From the NCBI GenBank assembly GCA_016125495.1, contig WGLQ01000005.1, positions 36,524-100,523 of the forward strand: a DNA stretch of 64,000 nucleotides, written 5' to 3'. The position numbers and the translations under genes are program-made. This DNA is from Hyphomicrobiales bacterium (GTDB taxonomy: Bacteria > Pseudomonadota > Alphaproteobacteria > Rhizobiales > RI-29). This document shows positions 54,629-63,898 of this stretch, piece after piece; position 1 is the first letter of the stretch; each line of letters opens with the position of its first letter. The notes under the pieces were generated by a model. That model was not told where the DNA came from. It did no database searches and saw only the letters and a program-made list of their open reading frames with translations.

Positions 54629-56218
54629 ATGGCGCCTCGTGTCCTCATTTCCGATCAGCTCTCGCCGCGTGCCGTCGAAATCTTCCGCGAGCGCGGTCTC
54701 GAGGTCGATTTCCGGCCAGGACTCGACAAGGACGAATTGCTCTCCATCATCGCGGAGTACGACGGGCTCGCGATCCGTTCGGCAACGAAGGTGACCGACA
54801 AGGTCATCGCCGCCGCCAGTCGGCTCAAGGTGGTCGGGCGGGCCGGGATCGGCGTCGACAACGTCGATGTCAAGGCCGCGACGGCGCGCGGCATCATCGT
54901 CATGAACACGCCTTTCGGCAACTCGATCACCACGGCCGAGCACGCGATCACGCTGCTGCTCGCGCTGGCGCGGCAAATCCCGGCGGCCGACCGCTCGACG
55001 CGTGCGGGCAAGTGGGAGAAGAACCGTTTCATGGGCGTCGAGATGACGGCCAAGACGCTTGGCATCATCGGCTGCGGCAATATCGGTTCGGTGGTGGCGA
55101 GCCGGGCGCTCGGGCTCGCCATGAAGGTCGTCGCCTTCGATCCGTTCCTTTCGCCGGAGCGGGCGATCGAAATCGGTGTGGAGAAAGTCGAACTCGACCA
55201 ACTCCTCGCGAGAGCCGACTTCATCTCCCTGCATACACCGCTCACCGAAAAGACCCGAAACATCCTCGATGCCGCGGCACTCGCACGCACGCGCAAGGGC
55301 GTGCGGATCGTCAACTGCGCGCGCGGGGGACTGATCGACGAAGCCGCGCTGCTGGCGGCGATAGAGGCGGGGCACGTGGCGGGCGCGGCGCTCGATGTCT
55401 TCGCCGAGGAGCCGGCGAGGGACAATCCGCTCTTTGCGCGCGAGGAGGTGGTGGTGACACCCCACCTCGGGGCCTCGACGCTCGAGGCGCAGGAGAACGT
55501 CGCCCTCCAGATCGCGGAGCAGATGTCCGACTTCCTGACGAGCGGGGCGGTGACCAACGCGCTCAACATGCCCTCGATCAGCGCCGACGAGGCCCCGCGC
55601 CTTCGCCCGTTCGTGCGCCTTGCCGAGTGGCTCGGCTCGTTCGCCGGACAGCTGACGCAGTCGAGCATTCTCGGGGTGCGGATCGAATATGCCGGCGATG
55701 TCGCCGAGATGAACGTCAAGGCGTTGACGGCGGCGGCTCTCGCCGGGCTGCTGCGCCCCTCGCTCGCGGAGGTCAACATGGTCTCGGCACCGGCCATCGC
55801 GCGCGAGCGGGGGATCGCGGTCGACGAGGTGCGCCAGTCCAAGCGCGGCGCCTTCGATGCCTACATTCGCCTCACCGTGCGCACCGCCAACCAGGAGCGT
55901 TCGATCGCTGGCACCGTATTCTCGGACGGCCAGCCGCGCATCATCCAGATCAAGGGCATCAACATGGATGCCTCGTTCGCGCCGCACATGCTCTACGTCA
56001 CGAACCGTGATAAGCCGGGGTTCATCGGGGCGCTCGGAACGCTGCTCGGTAAGTCGGGCGTCAACATCGCTTCCTTCAATCTCGGGCGGGCGGCGCCGGG
56101 CGGGGACGCGATCGCGCTCATCGAGGTCGATGGCGCGCTGCCCGAAGGCGTGCTCGAGGCGATCATGGAGATCGAACACGTGGTGCAGGCCCGTCCACTC
56201 GTGTTCGACGTCATCTGA
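54629..56218 (+). CDS. serA: D-3-phosphoglycerate dehydrogenase SerA (long form)
   Basis: A 529-residue enzyme, first step of serine synthesis. NAD-binding GIIGCGNIG near 145-153, VGRAGIGVDNVDV near 68, catalytic Arg in NCARGGLIDE near 232, Glu in the AEEPA segment and His in TPHLGAST near 282. An intervening (ASB) domain spans about 320-450 and a C-terminal ACT domain about 455-527 (MLYVTNRDKPGFIGALGTLL). This is the long, type I form in which ASB and ACT domains mediate regulation. GAGAGGAAAACAAT precedes the ATG. Confidence 0.97.
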   Translation: MAPRVLISDQLSPRAVEIFRERGLEVDFRPGLDKDELLSIIAEYDGLAIRSATKVTDKVIAAASRLKVVGRAGIGVDNVDVKAATARGIIVMNTPFGNSITTAEHAITLLLALARQIPAADRSTRAGKWEKNRFMGVEMTAKTLGIIGCGNIGSVVASRALGLAMKVVAFDPFLSPERAIEIGVEKVELDQLLARADFISLHTPLTEKTRNILDAAALARTRKGVRIVNCARGGLIDEAALLAAIEAGHVAGAALDVFAEEPARDNPLFAREEVVVTPHLGASTLEAQENVALQIAEQMSDFLTSGAVTNALNMPSISADEAPRLRPFVRLAEWLGSFAGQLTQSSILGVRIEYAGDVAEMNVKALTAAALAGLLRPSLAEVNMVSAPAIARERGIAVDEVRQSKRGAFDAYIRLTVRTANQERSIAGTVFSDGQPRIIQIKGINMDASFAPHMLYVTNRDKPGFIGALGTLLGKSGVNIASFNLGRAAPGGDAIALIEVDGALPEGVLEAIMEIEHVVQARPLVFDVI

Positions 56219-56377
56219 CGAGCCGGCGGCGTACCGCCGCTGGCGAGATTTCGCGTGCTGCTCACGGTCGCCCAACCGCCCTTCGGTTGGACTCGTCGGC
56301 GGGCGCGCAATCGCCTAGGCTCGCGGCGTGTGCGGCGATTCCCGCCGCCGTTGGCATGAGGCGGTATTGGAGGCTCC

Positions 56378-58207
56378 ATGGCCGAGGAGACGGGCGGGCG
56401 GCCCTCGCAACCGGTGCAACGCAAGGCCGACCTCGCGCTCGAGGCGCAGAAGGCGGCAGCCCAGGGCCAATGGGCCCGAGCGCGCGCCCTGTTCGAGCAG
56501 GTGATCGAGGCCGACAAGCGCGACTACGATTCGCGTTTCAAGCTGGGGCTCGTGTTGCAGCGGGTCGGCGATCTCGGCGGTGCGGCGGTGCGCTTCAGCG
56601 AGGTGCTGCGGTTGTCGAGCGAGCATGTCGACGCGGGTCAGCGGCTCGCCGGCATTCTGGCGCTCGGGCGGCTCACCTATCCGGGTCTGCTCGATGCGGC
56701 AGGGCTCAAGGCGGGCTTGCGGCTCAAGGGCGTCGACCATCAACCGATCGCGGAAGCGGCATTGGCGCATGCCACATCGGACGGTCCGCTCGCCGAGGCG
56801 ATGGCGGCCCCAGACGCCGAGCATGAACGGGCGGCGTTCGGGCTCATCGAGCGGCGAATGTCGGCTGCGCTCGACAACGAATTGTTCCTGCTCGGCCTTT
56901 CGGAAGGCGTCAATCGCGACCTCAAGCTCGAGCGGTTGCTCACTGTGCTGCGCCGCAAAGTGCTGCTCGACCTTCCCGAGGAGCGGCTCAACGATCGCGC
57001 GCTGCAGGCGTTCCTCACAGCCCTGGTGCGCCAACTGACGCGCAACGAATTCATCTTCGCGGAAACGAGTGCGGAAAGCGAGGCGCTGGCGCGACTCGAG
57101 GCGCCAGCCACGGAACTGGCTTCCGGCTCGGCGACGGCGGCCGTGGCGCTCGCCAATCTGGCGCTGTACCGGCCAATCGACCATCTTCTGCGGGGCCTCT
57201 CGTCGGCCGAGATCGAAGGGCTGAAGCCGCGCTGGCTGCGTGATCTGGCGCGCGAGGAACTCGATGCCGCGAACGGAGAGCGGCGGCTCGCGGCAAAGAT
57301 TCCCAATCTCGGGCCGATCGCCGACGACGTCTCGAGGCGCGTCGCACGCCAGTACGAACACAATCCCTATCCGCGTTGGCGAAGCCTCAACATGCCCCAG
57401 CCGCTGAGCGGGCTGCGGAACCTTCAGCGGATCGCCTCGCCCGCGCCGATGCGCTTTGCCCAGGCGCCGTTCGATGTGCTGGTCGCGGGCGCGGGCACCG
57501 GGCGCGAGGCGATCCAGGCCGCCGTCGGCTATGGTCCGAACGCGCGCGTCCTGGCGATCGACCTCAGCCTCGCGAGCCTCGCCTATGGCCAGCGCATGGC
57601 CAATCGGCTCGGAGTCGACAACCTGTCGTTCGCCCAGGCCGACCTCATGTCGTTCGACGACGGCGGGCGCAGTTTCCAGATCATCGAGGCGGTCGGCGTG
57701 CTGCACCACATGGGCGATCCGATCGCCGGTTGGCGTTCGCTCGTCGAGCGGCTGGCGCCCGGCGGTTACATGCTGGTCGGGCTCTACAGTGCAATATCGC
57801 GCGAGCCGATCCTGGCGCTGGGGCTCGAGCCGGATTTTCCCGGAGCCGGGTGCAGCGATGCCGAGGCGCGGGCCTACCGCCAACGTCTGATCGCACAGAA
57901 CCCCGACATCCCCGGCGGCAAGCTCGCGCGATCGAAGGATTTCCATACCCTGAGTTCGTTCCGCGACCTCGTCCTGCACGAGAGCGAGCAGCCATTCACC
58001 ATTCCGGACATCGAACGCGCGCTGGAGAAGCTCGATCTGAATTTCCTCGGCTTTGCCGCGAGTGGCTTCGTGCGCCAGGGCTTCGCGAAGGCCTATCCGG
58101 AGGAGAAATGGCCGGGGCGGTTCGCGAGCTGGGAGGCGTTCGAGAAGGCGAACCCGGGGGTGTTCAACGCGATGTACCAATTCTGGTGTCAGAAGCGGCC
58201 TGGGTGA
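56378..58207 (+). CDS. TPR-containing SAM-dependent methyltransferase
   Basis: A 609-residue cytoplasmic protein. TPR helices lie at about residues 17-95 (LEAQKAAAQGQWARARALFE, then FKLGLVLQRVGDLGGAAVRF). A helical middle domain spans about 100-330, followed by the conserved QYEHNPYPRW. A class I methyltransferase domain starts near 366 with VLVAGAGTGREAIQAA (motif I), then RVLAIDLSLASLAYG (acidic ribose contact), FAQADLMSF and VLHHMGDP. Such TPR-methyltransferases occur in several alphaproteobacteria. Targets are unknown; protein or secondary-metabolite methylation is possible. It is 159 bases after serA and probably independent of it. Confidence 0.88.
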   Translation: MAEETGGRPSQPVQRKADLALEAQKAAAQGQWARARALFEQVIEADKRDYDSRFKLGLVLQRVGDLGGAAVRFSEVLRLSSEHVDAGQRLAGILALGRLTYPGLLDAAGLKAGLRLKGVDHQPIAEAALAHATSDGPLAEAMAAPDAEHERAAFGLIERRMSAALDNELFLLGLSEGVNRDLKLERLLTVLRRKVLLDLPEERLNDRALQAFLTALVRQLTRNEFIFAETSAESEALARLEAPATELASGSATAAVALANLALYRPIDHLLRGLSSAEIEGLKPRWLRDLAREELDAANGERRLAAKIPNLGPIADDVSRRVARQYEHNPYPRWRSLNMPQPLSGLRNLQRIASPAPMRFAQAPFDVLVAGAGTGREAIQAAVGYGPNARVLAIDLSLASLAYGQRMANRLGVDNLSFAQADLMSFDDGGRSFQIIEAVGVLHHMGDPIAGWRSLVERLAPGGYMLVGLYSAISREPILALGLEPDFPGAGCSDAEARAYRQRLIAQNPDIPGGKLARSKDFHTLSSFRDLVLHESEQPFTIPDIERALEKLDLNFLGFAASGFVRQGFAKAYPEEKWPGRFASWEAFEKANPGVFNAMYQFWCQKRPG

Positions 58208-58319
58208 GAGGTATATCGCCCTCGACGATGCGATGCCCGATTGCCGCCGTGGTGCAGGTCTAACCATGAACCACGCGCGGCTGCGGCGCGGAACATCGAG
58301 ACCAATGGAGCGTTCCCCG

Positions 58320-60098
58320 ATGCGATTGTCTGCGAGACGGATTGGCTTCCTGGTAAGACCGACCTTGGCCGCCTTCATCATCGCCGGTCTCTCAGCGGGG
58401 CTCGGCACGATGGCGCAGGCCGACGAAATCGGCATCGAATCCGAGATCGATTCGGTGACCGTTTTTCCGACCGGGGCGGAGGCGCGGCGGCTGGCAAAGG
58501 TGAAGCTGCCGGCCGGCGAGCACGTGCTGGTAATCGATGATCTGCCGGCCGAGGTGATCTCCGGATCGGTGCGCGTCGAGGGTTCGGCGACAGGTGGCCT
58601 CAGACTCGGCGCCGTGGATACCGAAGTGCGCTACGTCATCGGGGACGACGCCGAGCGCGAGCTGGACGCCAAGACACGCAAGGCACTCGAGGACGAAATC
58701 GAGAGGCTGAGCGACGAATTGCAGTCGCTGACCGACCGCTTGAACGTCGCCGCGACACAGCGCTCGCTCATGGTCAACCTCGCGAGCGGTGGCGTCATCG
58801 CCAAGGGCCAGGGGCTCGGTGAACATCCCTGGGGCATCGAGCCGGCACGGCTCGGCGAACTCTATCAACTCATCGGCGAGCGCATGAGCGAGGCCGACGG
58901 GGTCATTCAGGCGACGCGCATCGCGCAACGCAAGATCACCGAGCGGATCGACGAATTGAGACGCCAGCTCGAAAGCGAGCCGCCACGCGAAGAGCAACGT
59001 ACCGTGGTGCACGTCCAGGTCGTTGCGCTCGCTGAACTCGAGGCGGATTTGAGCATCCGCTACCAATTGCAGAGCGCCAGCTGGCAGCCGCAATACGAGG
59101 CGCGCATGTCGACCGAGGCGGCGAGCGGGGCGGCCGGGCTGCAGCTCGTGCGGTTCGCGAACATCCAGCAGGCGACCGGCGAGGACTGGCGCAACGTCGC
59201 CCTGACGCTCTCGACGACGCAGCCGGCGCGCGGCACCTCGGCGCCCGATCTGCCGTCACTGCGCCTCGAGTTCGAGCCCGAGCAGCCGCCGGCACCGGCG
59301 CCGACCGCCATGCGGATGCGGCCGCGGGCGGGCGGTACGCTCAGCATGGAGGATGCGGTGGCCCCGGAAGCCGCGGGCTACGCACAGGTCGGTGCCGCGG
59401 CGCCCGTGAGCCAGCCGGCGGTGCAGATCGAAGCGCGGATCTCCTCGAGTGCATTCCAGGCGAGCTATGGCATCCCCGGGCGAACGACGGTGGCAACGAG
59501 CGGCGCGGAGCGGCGCGTGCGGATCGATGCGGTGAGCCCGGAAACGGAGCTGGTGCGGCGAACCGTGCCCTCCCTCTCGCCCGCCGTCTATCTCTATGCG
59601 GACCTCACCGTGCCGGCGGATGTCCGGCTGCTCGAGGGGCCGGTGTCGCTGTTTCGTGACGATGTCTTCGTCGGTGCCGGCTGGATGCCGCAGCTCGCTG
59701 CCGGCGCAAAGCACAAGCTCGGTGTCGGCATCGACGACGGCATCACCGTGCGGCACAACGAGACGGAGCGCACGGCCGGCGAGAGTGGCACCTTCTCGAC
59801 CTCCAAAACGGAGATCAATCGTTTCAAGATCACACTCGAGAACCGCCATGCCGTGCCGGTCAAGGTCTGGGTGGTGGACCGGGTGCCGGTGCCGGGTGAC
59901 GAGGCCATCAAGGTGGCACTCAAGGGAGCGGCGAACAAACCGTCCGAGCGCGACCTCGACAATCTACCGGGCGTCATCGCTTGGGAGATCGAGGTTGCAG
60001 CCGGAAAAACGGGCGAGATCGAATTCGGTTACGATCTCAGCTGGCCAGCCGACAAGCGACTCGTGCGCCTGCCCGGCGGACCGATCCAGCTGCGCTGA
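58320..60098 (+). CDS. MuiA-like protein with DUF4140 and DUF4139 domains
   Basis: A 592-residue exported protein. Signal peptide with core LAAFIIAGLSAGLGTMAQA. DUF4140-like N-terminal domain (SEIDSVTVFPTGAEARRLAK), a coiled-coil region (KTRKALEDEIERLSDELQSL), then the DUF4139 domain from about 215 (LSIRYQLQSASWQPQYEARM) to the end (WEIEVAAGKTGEIEFGYDLS). The family includes the mucoidy inhibitor A group. Its biochemical role is not established. The ATG at 58320 has GGAG nine bases upstream and begins a clean signal peptide; ATGs at 58305, 58266 and 58233 are less likely. It converges with the phosphoribulokinase gene across a shared terminator. Confidence 0.85.
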   Translation: MRLSARRIGFLVRPTLAAFIIAGLSAGLGTMAQADEIGIESEIDSVTVFPTGAEARRLAKVKLPAGEHVLVIDDLPAEVISGSVRVEGSATGGLRLGAVDTEVRYVIGDDAERELDAKTRKALEDEIERLSDELQSLTDRLNVAATQRSLMVNLASGGVIAKGQGLGEHPWGIEPARLGELYQLIGERMSEADGVIQATRIAQRKITERIDELRRQLESEPPREEQRTVVHVQVVALAELEADLSIRYQLQSASWQPQYEARMSTEAASGAAGLQLVRFANIQQATGEDWRNVALTLSTTQPARGTSAPDLPSLRLEFEPEQPPAPAPTAMRMRPRAGGTLSMEDAVAPEAAGYAQVGAAAPVSQPAVQIEARISSSAFQASYGIPGRTTVATSGAERRVRIDAVSPETELVRRTVPSLSPAVYLYADLTVPADVRLLEGPVSLFRDDVFVGAGWMPQLAAGAKHKLGVGIDDGITVRHNETERTAGESGTFSTSKTEINRFKITLENRHAVPVKVWVVDRVPVPGDEAIKVALKGAANKPSERDLDNLPGVIAWEIEVAAGKTGEIEFGYDLSWPADKRLVRLPGGPIQLR

Positions 60099-60123
60099 CG
60101 GGGCGCGGGCGGGGCAAAATCGC

Positions 60124-60154
60124 GTGTGGCGGTCGAGGTGATCGGCCGCCACAC
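60124..60154. terminator. Bidirectional hairpin between convergent genes
   Basis: GTGTGGCGG (60124-60132) pairs with CCGCCACAC (60146-60154), and the inner TCGA/TCGG adds about four more pairs around GGTGA. It abuts the phosphoribulokinase stop and follows the DUF4139 gene. No U-run on either side. Confidence 0.55.
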
Positions 60155-60155
60155 C

Positions 60156-61031
60156 TCAACGTGCTCGGCGGGCCGCCTCGACGAGGCGGATGATCATCGG
60201 CGTCAGGATGAGCTGCATGGCGAGGTCGAGCTTGTCGCCCGGGATGACGATGGAATTCGCGCGGCTCATCCAGCTGCCGGGGATCATCGTCACGAGGTAG
60301 GAAAAATCGATCCCCCGCGGATTGCGAAAGCGGATGACGACGAGGGATTCGCCCGCCGTCGGAATCCAGCGCGCGATGAAGGGGTTCGAGGTGTCGACGA
60401 TCGGCACGCGCTGGAAATTGACGTCGGTCTCGGTGAACTGCGGGCAGATGACGTGCACGTAGGCGTGCATGCGGCGCAGGATCGTGTCGGTGACGGCCTC
60501 GGTGGAATAACCTCTCGTGGCGCGGTCGCGGTGGATTTTCTGTATCCACTCGAGGTTGATGACGGGGACCACGCCGATGCGCAGGTCGGCCTGGCTGGCA
60601 ATGTCGATGCCATCGGCGCGTAGGGCTCCGTGCAGCCCTTCATAAAAGAGCAGATCGGTGTCTTCGCCAATTTCCTCCCATTCGGTGAAGGAGCCCTCGG
60701 CAATCGCGAGCTGGGCGGCCTGGGCGGCGTCGTGCGCGTAGCGGCGCGAGCGGGCGCGGCCGGTCTCGCCGTAGCGGCGCAGTTGCGCCTCGAGTACATC
60801 GAGGATGTTCGCCTCGATCGAGAAGTGGCTGAATGTCAGGTCGTTTCGTGCGGCACGGTGCGCAAGCTCCTCGGACATGCTCTGGCGGTCGTAGCGGTGG
60901 AACGCGTCGCCTTCCATCATCGCCGCCCGGATGCCCTCGCGGCGGAAAATCTGCTCGAAGGTGTGGCGAACGGTGCTCGTGCCGGCGCCCGAGGCGCCCA
61001 CGACCGTTATGATCGGGTGGCGGACCGACAT
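60156..61031 (-). CDS. prk: Phosphoribulokinase
   Basis: A 291-residue kinase making ribulose-1,5-bisphosphate from ribulose-5-phosphate. P-loop GASGAGTST at residues 12-20, then MMEGDAFHRYDR with the catalytic Asp near 42, TFSHFSIEANILDVLEAQL, LLFYEGLHGAL near 128 and INLEWIQKIHRD near 160, all matching the bacterial octameric form. The start ATG is eight bases after the stop of the FBPase-like gene, so the two are cotranscribed. No RuBisCO genes are in the window. Presence suggests a Calvin-cycle capability or a remnant of one. Confidence 0.95.
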   Translation of the reverse strand: MSVRHPIITVVGASGAGTSTVRHTFEQIFRREGIRAAMMEGDAFHRYDRQSMSEELAHRAARNDLTFSHFSIEANILDVLEAQLRRYGETGRARSRRYAHDAAQAAQLAIAEGSFTEWEEIGEDTDLLFYEGLHGALRADGIDIASQADLRIGVVPVINLEWIQKIHRDRATRGYSTEAVTDTILRRMHAYVHVICPQFTETDVNFQRVPIVDTSNPFIARWIPTAGESLVVIRFRNPRGIDFSYLVTMIPGSWMSRANSIVIPGDKLDLAMQLILTPMIIRLVEAARRAR

Positions 61032-61039
61032 GGCTGGCC

Positions 61040-62107
61040 TCAGGAGTGGAAAAGACCGCGCGAGACGAAAAGGGGCGAGCAGCGGCGGGCGTGGAAGGGA
61101 TCGTGGTGGTAGCGCTCGATGCTGCTCACTTCCTCGCGCGAGCCGAGCGCCACGGGAGCGTGCTCGAGGATCGCGCTGGGCGTGCGCTCGAGCAGCGGGG
61201 CGAGCCCGTCACTCGCCCGGCCGCCGGCCGCCTCGGTCACGAGGGCGAGGGGGGTGGCCACGTGGACCAGGGCAAGGCCACCGGCGACGGGCGCCGAAGG
61301 AGCGCAGCAGGGAAGGAAGAGTACGCCGCCGGCCTGGAGGATCCCGTGCAGTTCGCCGGCTGGGGAACCGGACCAGCGCAGCGCATGCTCGCGGCCGTGC
61401 GGGCCAGGCGAGCCGGCGAGACAATCCTCGAGGTAGGTGCGGGCGGGCGTCGGCCAGAGGCGCTCGCACGAGATGTCGGAGGCGAGCCGGTTCGACGTCG
61501 GCGGAATGGCGGGTTGGCCGGCGGTTGGAACAAAGCGACCCGTGAGGCGATCGAGGTGGAAGCAGTGGAGGCGGCCCGCGACGGCCATCACGAACGCGGT
61601 GCGCGCGCCATAAAGTACATAGCCACCGGCAAGATGGTCGCGGCCGGGCCGCAGGAACGGTGCCCCGGGTTCGGCGATCTCGTCGCGTGGGTGATCGGCA
61701 GTGATCAAAAAGAGGGTCGCCGCCCCGTCGGCGCTGGCGGGGCTGGCCAGGGTCAACGGGGTCAAGGCGACGGCATAACCGGTCGCGGGTGCCTTCGAGT
61801 GCGACAGCCGGCCGTCGGGCCAGGCGATGACCGAAACCGGGGCGGCCGCGAGTGCCTCGGCGAAGATCGCATGCGGGCTCGCCGGATGGTCGCCACACGG
61901 TGCCGTGCGTTCGCTGGGCGGCAGGGTGCCATCGGCGAGGAGATCGGCCACGAGCCGGCTCGCCTCGGCCAGGGCGAGGGCAACGGCGAGGGCGGCTGGC
62001 GCGCCGGCCGCATCGAATGCCATGCGCAACCGCTCGCCGAGGTCGCCGGACCTGTCGATCCCCGCACCGCGCGCGTTGTTGTCGCGTCGCTGCTTTCGGT
62101 CACTCAA
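61040..62107 (-). CDS. Class I fructose-1,6-bisphosphatase-like protein, active-site motif missing
   Basis: A 355-residue protein. C-terminal landmarks of class I FBPase are clear: AGGYVLYGARTAFVMAVAG near 157, LRWSGSPAGELHGILQAGGV near 243, LALVTEAAGGRASDG near 285, and GSREEVSSIERYHHD near 320. The central metal-binding motif DPLDGSSNID is absent; the corresponding stretch reads LSHSKAPATGYAVALTPLTL. The upstream acidic GEE/EDP segment is also not found. Catalysis as in ordinary FBPase is therefore doubtful, and a regulatory or altered role is possible. The TTG at 62107 is chosen because GGGAG lies seven bases upstream. Coupled to prk. Confidence 0.75.
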   Translation of the reverse strand: MSDRKQRRDNNARGAGIDRSGDLGERLRMAFDAAGAPAALAVALALAEASRLVADLLADGTLPPSERTAPCGDHPASPHAIFAEALAAAPVSVIAWPDGRLSHSKAPATGYAVALTPLTLASPASADGAATLFLITADHPRDEIAEPGAPFLRPGRDHLAGGYVLYGARTAFVMAVAGRLHCFHLDRLTGRFVPTAGQPAIPPTSNRLASDISCERLWPTPARTYLEDCLAGSPGPHGREHALRWSGSPAGELHGILQAGGVLFLPCCAPSAPVAGGLALVHVATPLALVTEAAGGRASDGLAPLLERTPSAILEHAPVALGSREEVSSIERYHHDPFHARRCSPLFVSRGLFHS

Positions 62108-62261
62108 TGAGCAACTCCCGCTGTCGATCTGTGCCTAAAGTATGATCCTGTCGTGCCAACGCACAAAAGGAAACCGTGATCTTTGCAGGGCGGGGAGCGG
62201 GGCAGGTGATGGTGGAGTTGGGAATCGCTGGCCGGTCCGGCCAAGCCCGCCGCGGCGCCCG

Positions 62262-62879
62262 TCAGCGCGCCAGCTCGCGCAGTGCGAGGCGGATCAGCTC
62301 TTTTTCCGGCGCGTCATCGCCGGCCTTCTGGCGGGCGGCGGCGACGGCGCCGGAGGCCTGGGCCTGCTGGTAGCCGAGATTGACGAGGGCGGAGACGGCG
62401 TCGGCGGCCGCCGAGCCGCCTGGTGTTGTCGGGAGCGCCACGTGGGTGCCCGACGGCAAGGTCATTCCGGCAGCGGTGAGGGCGGGGGCCTTGTCGCGCA
62501 GTTCCGCGACGATGCGCTGGGCGAGCTTGGGTCCGACACCCTGGGCCCGCGCGACCATGGCCTTGTCCTGGACGGCGATGGCGGTTGCCAGTTCGCCGGG
62601 GGCGAGGACACCGAGGATCGCGAGCGCGGACTTCGCGCCGACCCCTTGAACCGACTGGAGCAGGCGGAACCAGCGGCGCTCCGTCTCGCTTTCGAAGCCG
62701 AAGAGGCGGATCATGTCCTCGCGCACGAGCGTCTCGATGGCGAGGCTGGCCTCCTCGCCGACCTCGAGACGCGCCAGCAGCCGGGTGCCGCAGTGGACCT
62801 CGTAGCCGACCCCGCCGACGTCGAGGATCACGAAGTCCTCGCCGAAGCTGTCGACGCGCCCTCTGAGCTTGCCGATCAT
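62262..62879 (-). CDS. ruvA: Holliday junction-binding protein RuvA
   Basis: A 205-residue protein. Domain I ([19 protein letters not shown]) is an OB fold, domain II has two helix-hairpin-helix motifs ([20 protein letters not shown] and [20 protein letters not shown]), and domain III (about 155-205) binds RuvB ([20 protein letters not shown]). It tetramerises on four-way junctions. The ATG overlaps the ruvC stop by four bases, so translation is coupled. The partner ruvB is at 34336, not here. Confidence 0.97.
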   Translation of the reverse strand: MIGKLRGRVDSFGEDFVILDVGGVGYEVHCGTRLLARLEVGEEASLAIETLVREDMIRLFGFESETERRWFRLLQSVQGVGAKSALAILGVLAPGELATAIAVQDKAMVARAQGVGPKLAQRIVAELRDKAPALTAAGMTLPSGTHVALPTTPGGSAAADAVSALVNLGYQQAQASGAVAAARQKAGDDAPEKELIRLALRELAR

Positions 62880-63406
62880 CCGGCGGCCCCCGCTGCGAGA
62901 ACGCCATGGCGGGCCGCAAGGGCCCGGGCGCCGCGATGGTTGGCGTGGCAGATCGCGATGGCGAGGGCATCGGCCTCGTCGTCGCTCTCGGGGCGGGCGC
63001 GCGGCAGCAGGATCTGAAGCATGGCGTGGATCTGGACCTTTTCGGCGTGGCCGCTGCCAACCACGGTTTTCTTGATGAGGTTCGGAGCGTACTCGGCAAC
63101 CGAGAGGCCGGCGAGGGCCGGCACGAGCAGCGCAATGCCGCGCGCCTGACCGAGCTTCAACGTCGCCCGGGCGTCGCGGTTGACGAAGGTTTCCTCGACG
63201 GCCGCCTCGTTCGGGCGATGCGCGCGCACGATCCCGGTCAGGCCCTCGTGGAGGGCGCGAAGGCGAACGGCCAGCGGGTCGCCCGCGTCGGAGGTCACGC
63301 GCCCACTCGCGATGTAGCGCAAGCGGACCCCGTCGCTCTCGATGATGCCCCAGCCGGTGCGCCGGAGGCCGGGGTCGATGCCGATGATGCGTGTGGCAGC
63401 CTGCAT
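62876..63406 (-). CDS. ruvC: Crossover junction endodeoxyribonuclease RuvC
   Basis: A 176-residue resolvase that cuts Holliday junctions. RNase H-like fold with catalytic acids Asp in [14 protein letters not shown] near residue 11, Glu in [12 protein letters not shown] near 71, and Asp in [15 protein letters not shown] near 144-147. [14 protein letters not shown] is the junction-binding loop. The start ATG at 63406 has a G-run upstream. With ruvA it forms a two-gene operon. The 288 bases between its start and the mini-peptide gene at 63695 hold the divergent promoters; open frames within them look spurious. Confidence 0.97.
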   Translation of the reverse strand: MQAATRIIGIDPGLRRTGWGIIESDGVRLRYIASGRVTSDAGDPLAVRLRALHEGLTGIVRAHRPNEAAVEETFVNRDARATLKLGQARGIALLVPALAGLSVAEYAPNLIKKTVVGSGHAEKVQIHAMLQILLPRARPESDDEADALAIAICHANHRGARALAARHGVLAAGAAG

Positions 63407-63694
63407 GACGTTCCCCCCGAAGTGCGTCGCCCGACCGGCGCATGCGGGACCACCTTAGAGTGATTTGCCCGTCCGCGGCGAGCCAGTGCCTTGTTCGAGG
63501 GGCTTGAAAAGGCAACCGGATCACCGGAGGGACGGCGGCCGCAGGACGATGAAATCAGGTTTCATTTGCAATTCGCTAGACGGTCTTCGTCGGGCCGTCC
63601 CGCACGAATTCGTCTGGGCTCTCCATTCCATCGTCACAACGGGCGGCCGAGGATCGGCGCTCACGGATGGAACCAAAGCTCTAGGAGACCTCAG

Positions 63695-63805
63695 ATGATC
63701 CGCAAGATCGCAGCTTACGCCTTCGTCACCGCCTCTTCGATGCTGGTTGCTGGTTCGGCCTTCGCCGGCTGCGTGACCTACGTGCCCCGCTACTACGGCT
63801 GGTGA
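63695..63805 (+). CDS. Mini-secreted peptide, 36 residues, copy 1
   Basis: A tiny gene with AGGAGACCTCAG as ribosome site. The product has a near-complete signal peptide, MIRKIAAYAFVTASSMLVAG followed by SAFA, and a mature tail of about 12 residues, GCVTYVPRYYGW. Cleavage is predicted after SAFA by signal peptidase I; alternatively FAGC could serve as a weak lipobox, leaving a lipidated Cys and CVTYVPRYYGW. The tail is aromatic and Arg-containing. A hairpin follows at 63824. An almost identical gene begins 204 bases later. No family recognised. Confidence 0.75.
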   Translation: MIRKIAAYAFVTASSMLVAGSAFAGCVTYVPRYYGW

Positions 63806-63823
63806 GCCGGCGCTGAGCGCCAA

Positions 63824-63844
63824 GGGGGACCGGGTTGGTCCCCC
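63824..63844 (+). terminator. Hairpin between the two mini-peptide genes
   Basis: GGGGGACC (63824-63831) pairs with GGTCCCCC (63837-63844) around GGGTT. No U-run follows, so it may stabilise the first message rather than stop transcription. Confidence 0.5.
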
Positions 63845-63898
63845 ACCCCTGGATTGCACGAGACCCGATCGAAACCCCACCCTTCAAGGAGACTTCCG

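Noticed and set aside
54392..56275. Minus-strand frame of 627 residues opposite serA
   Set aside because: serA motifs are unmistakable on the plus strand and the antisense product has no family features.
56315..58435. Minus-strand frame of 706 residues opposite the TPR-methyltransferase
   Set aside because: Same antisense effect; the plus-strand frame has clear TPR and SAM-binding motifs and a plausible start.
62262..63524. Single 420-residue minus-strand protein covering ruvA and part of ruvC
   Set aside because: Only the ruvA part has family sequence. Upstream it reads ruvC in the wrong frame. Two genes with an ATGA overlap explain the region.
63465..63698. 77-residue plus-strand frame before the mini-peptide genes
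   Set aside because: No ribosome site or recognisable feature; it overlaps the start of a better-supported gene.
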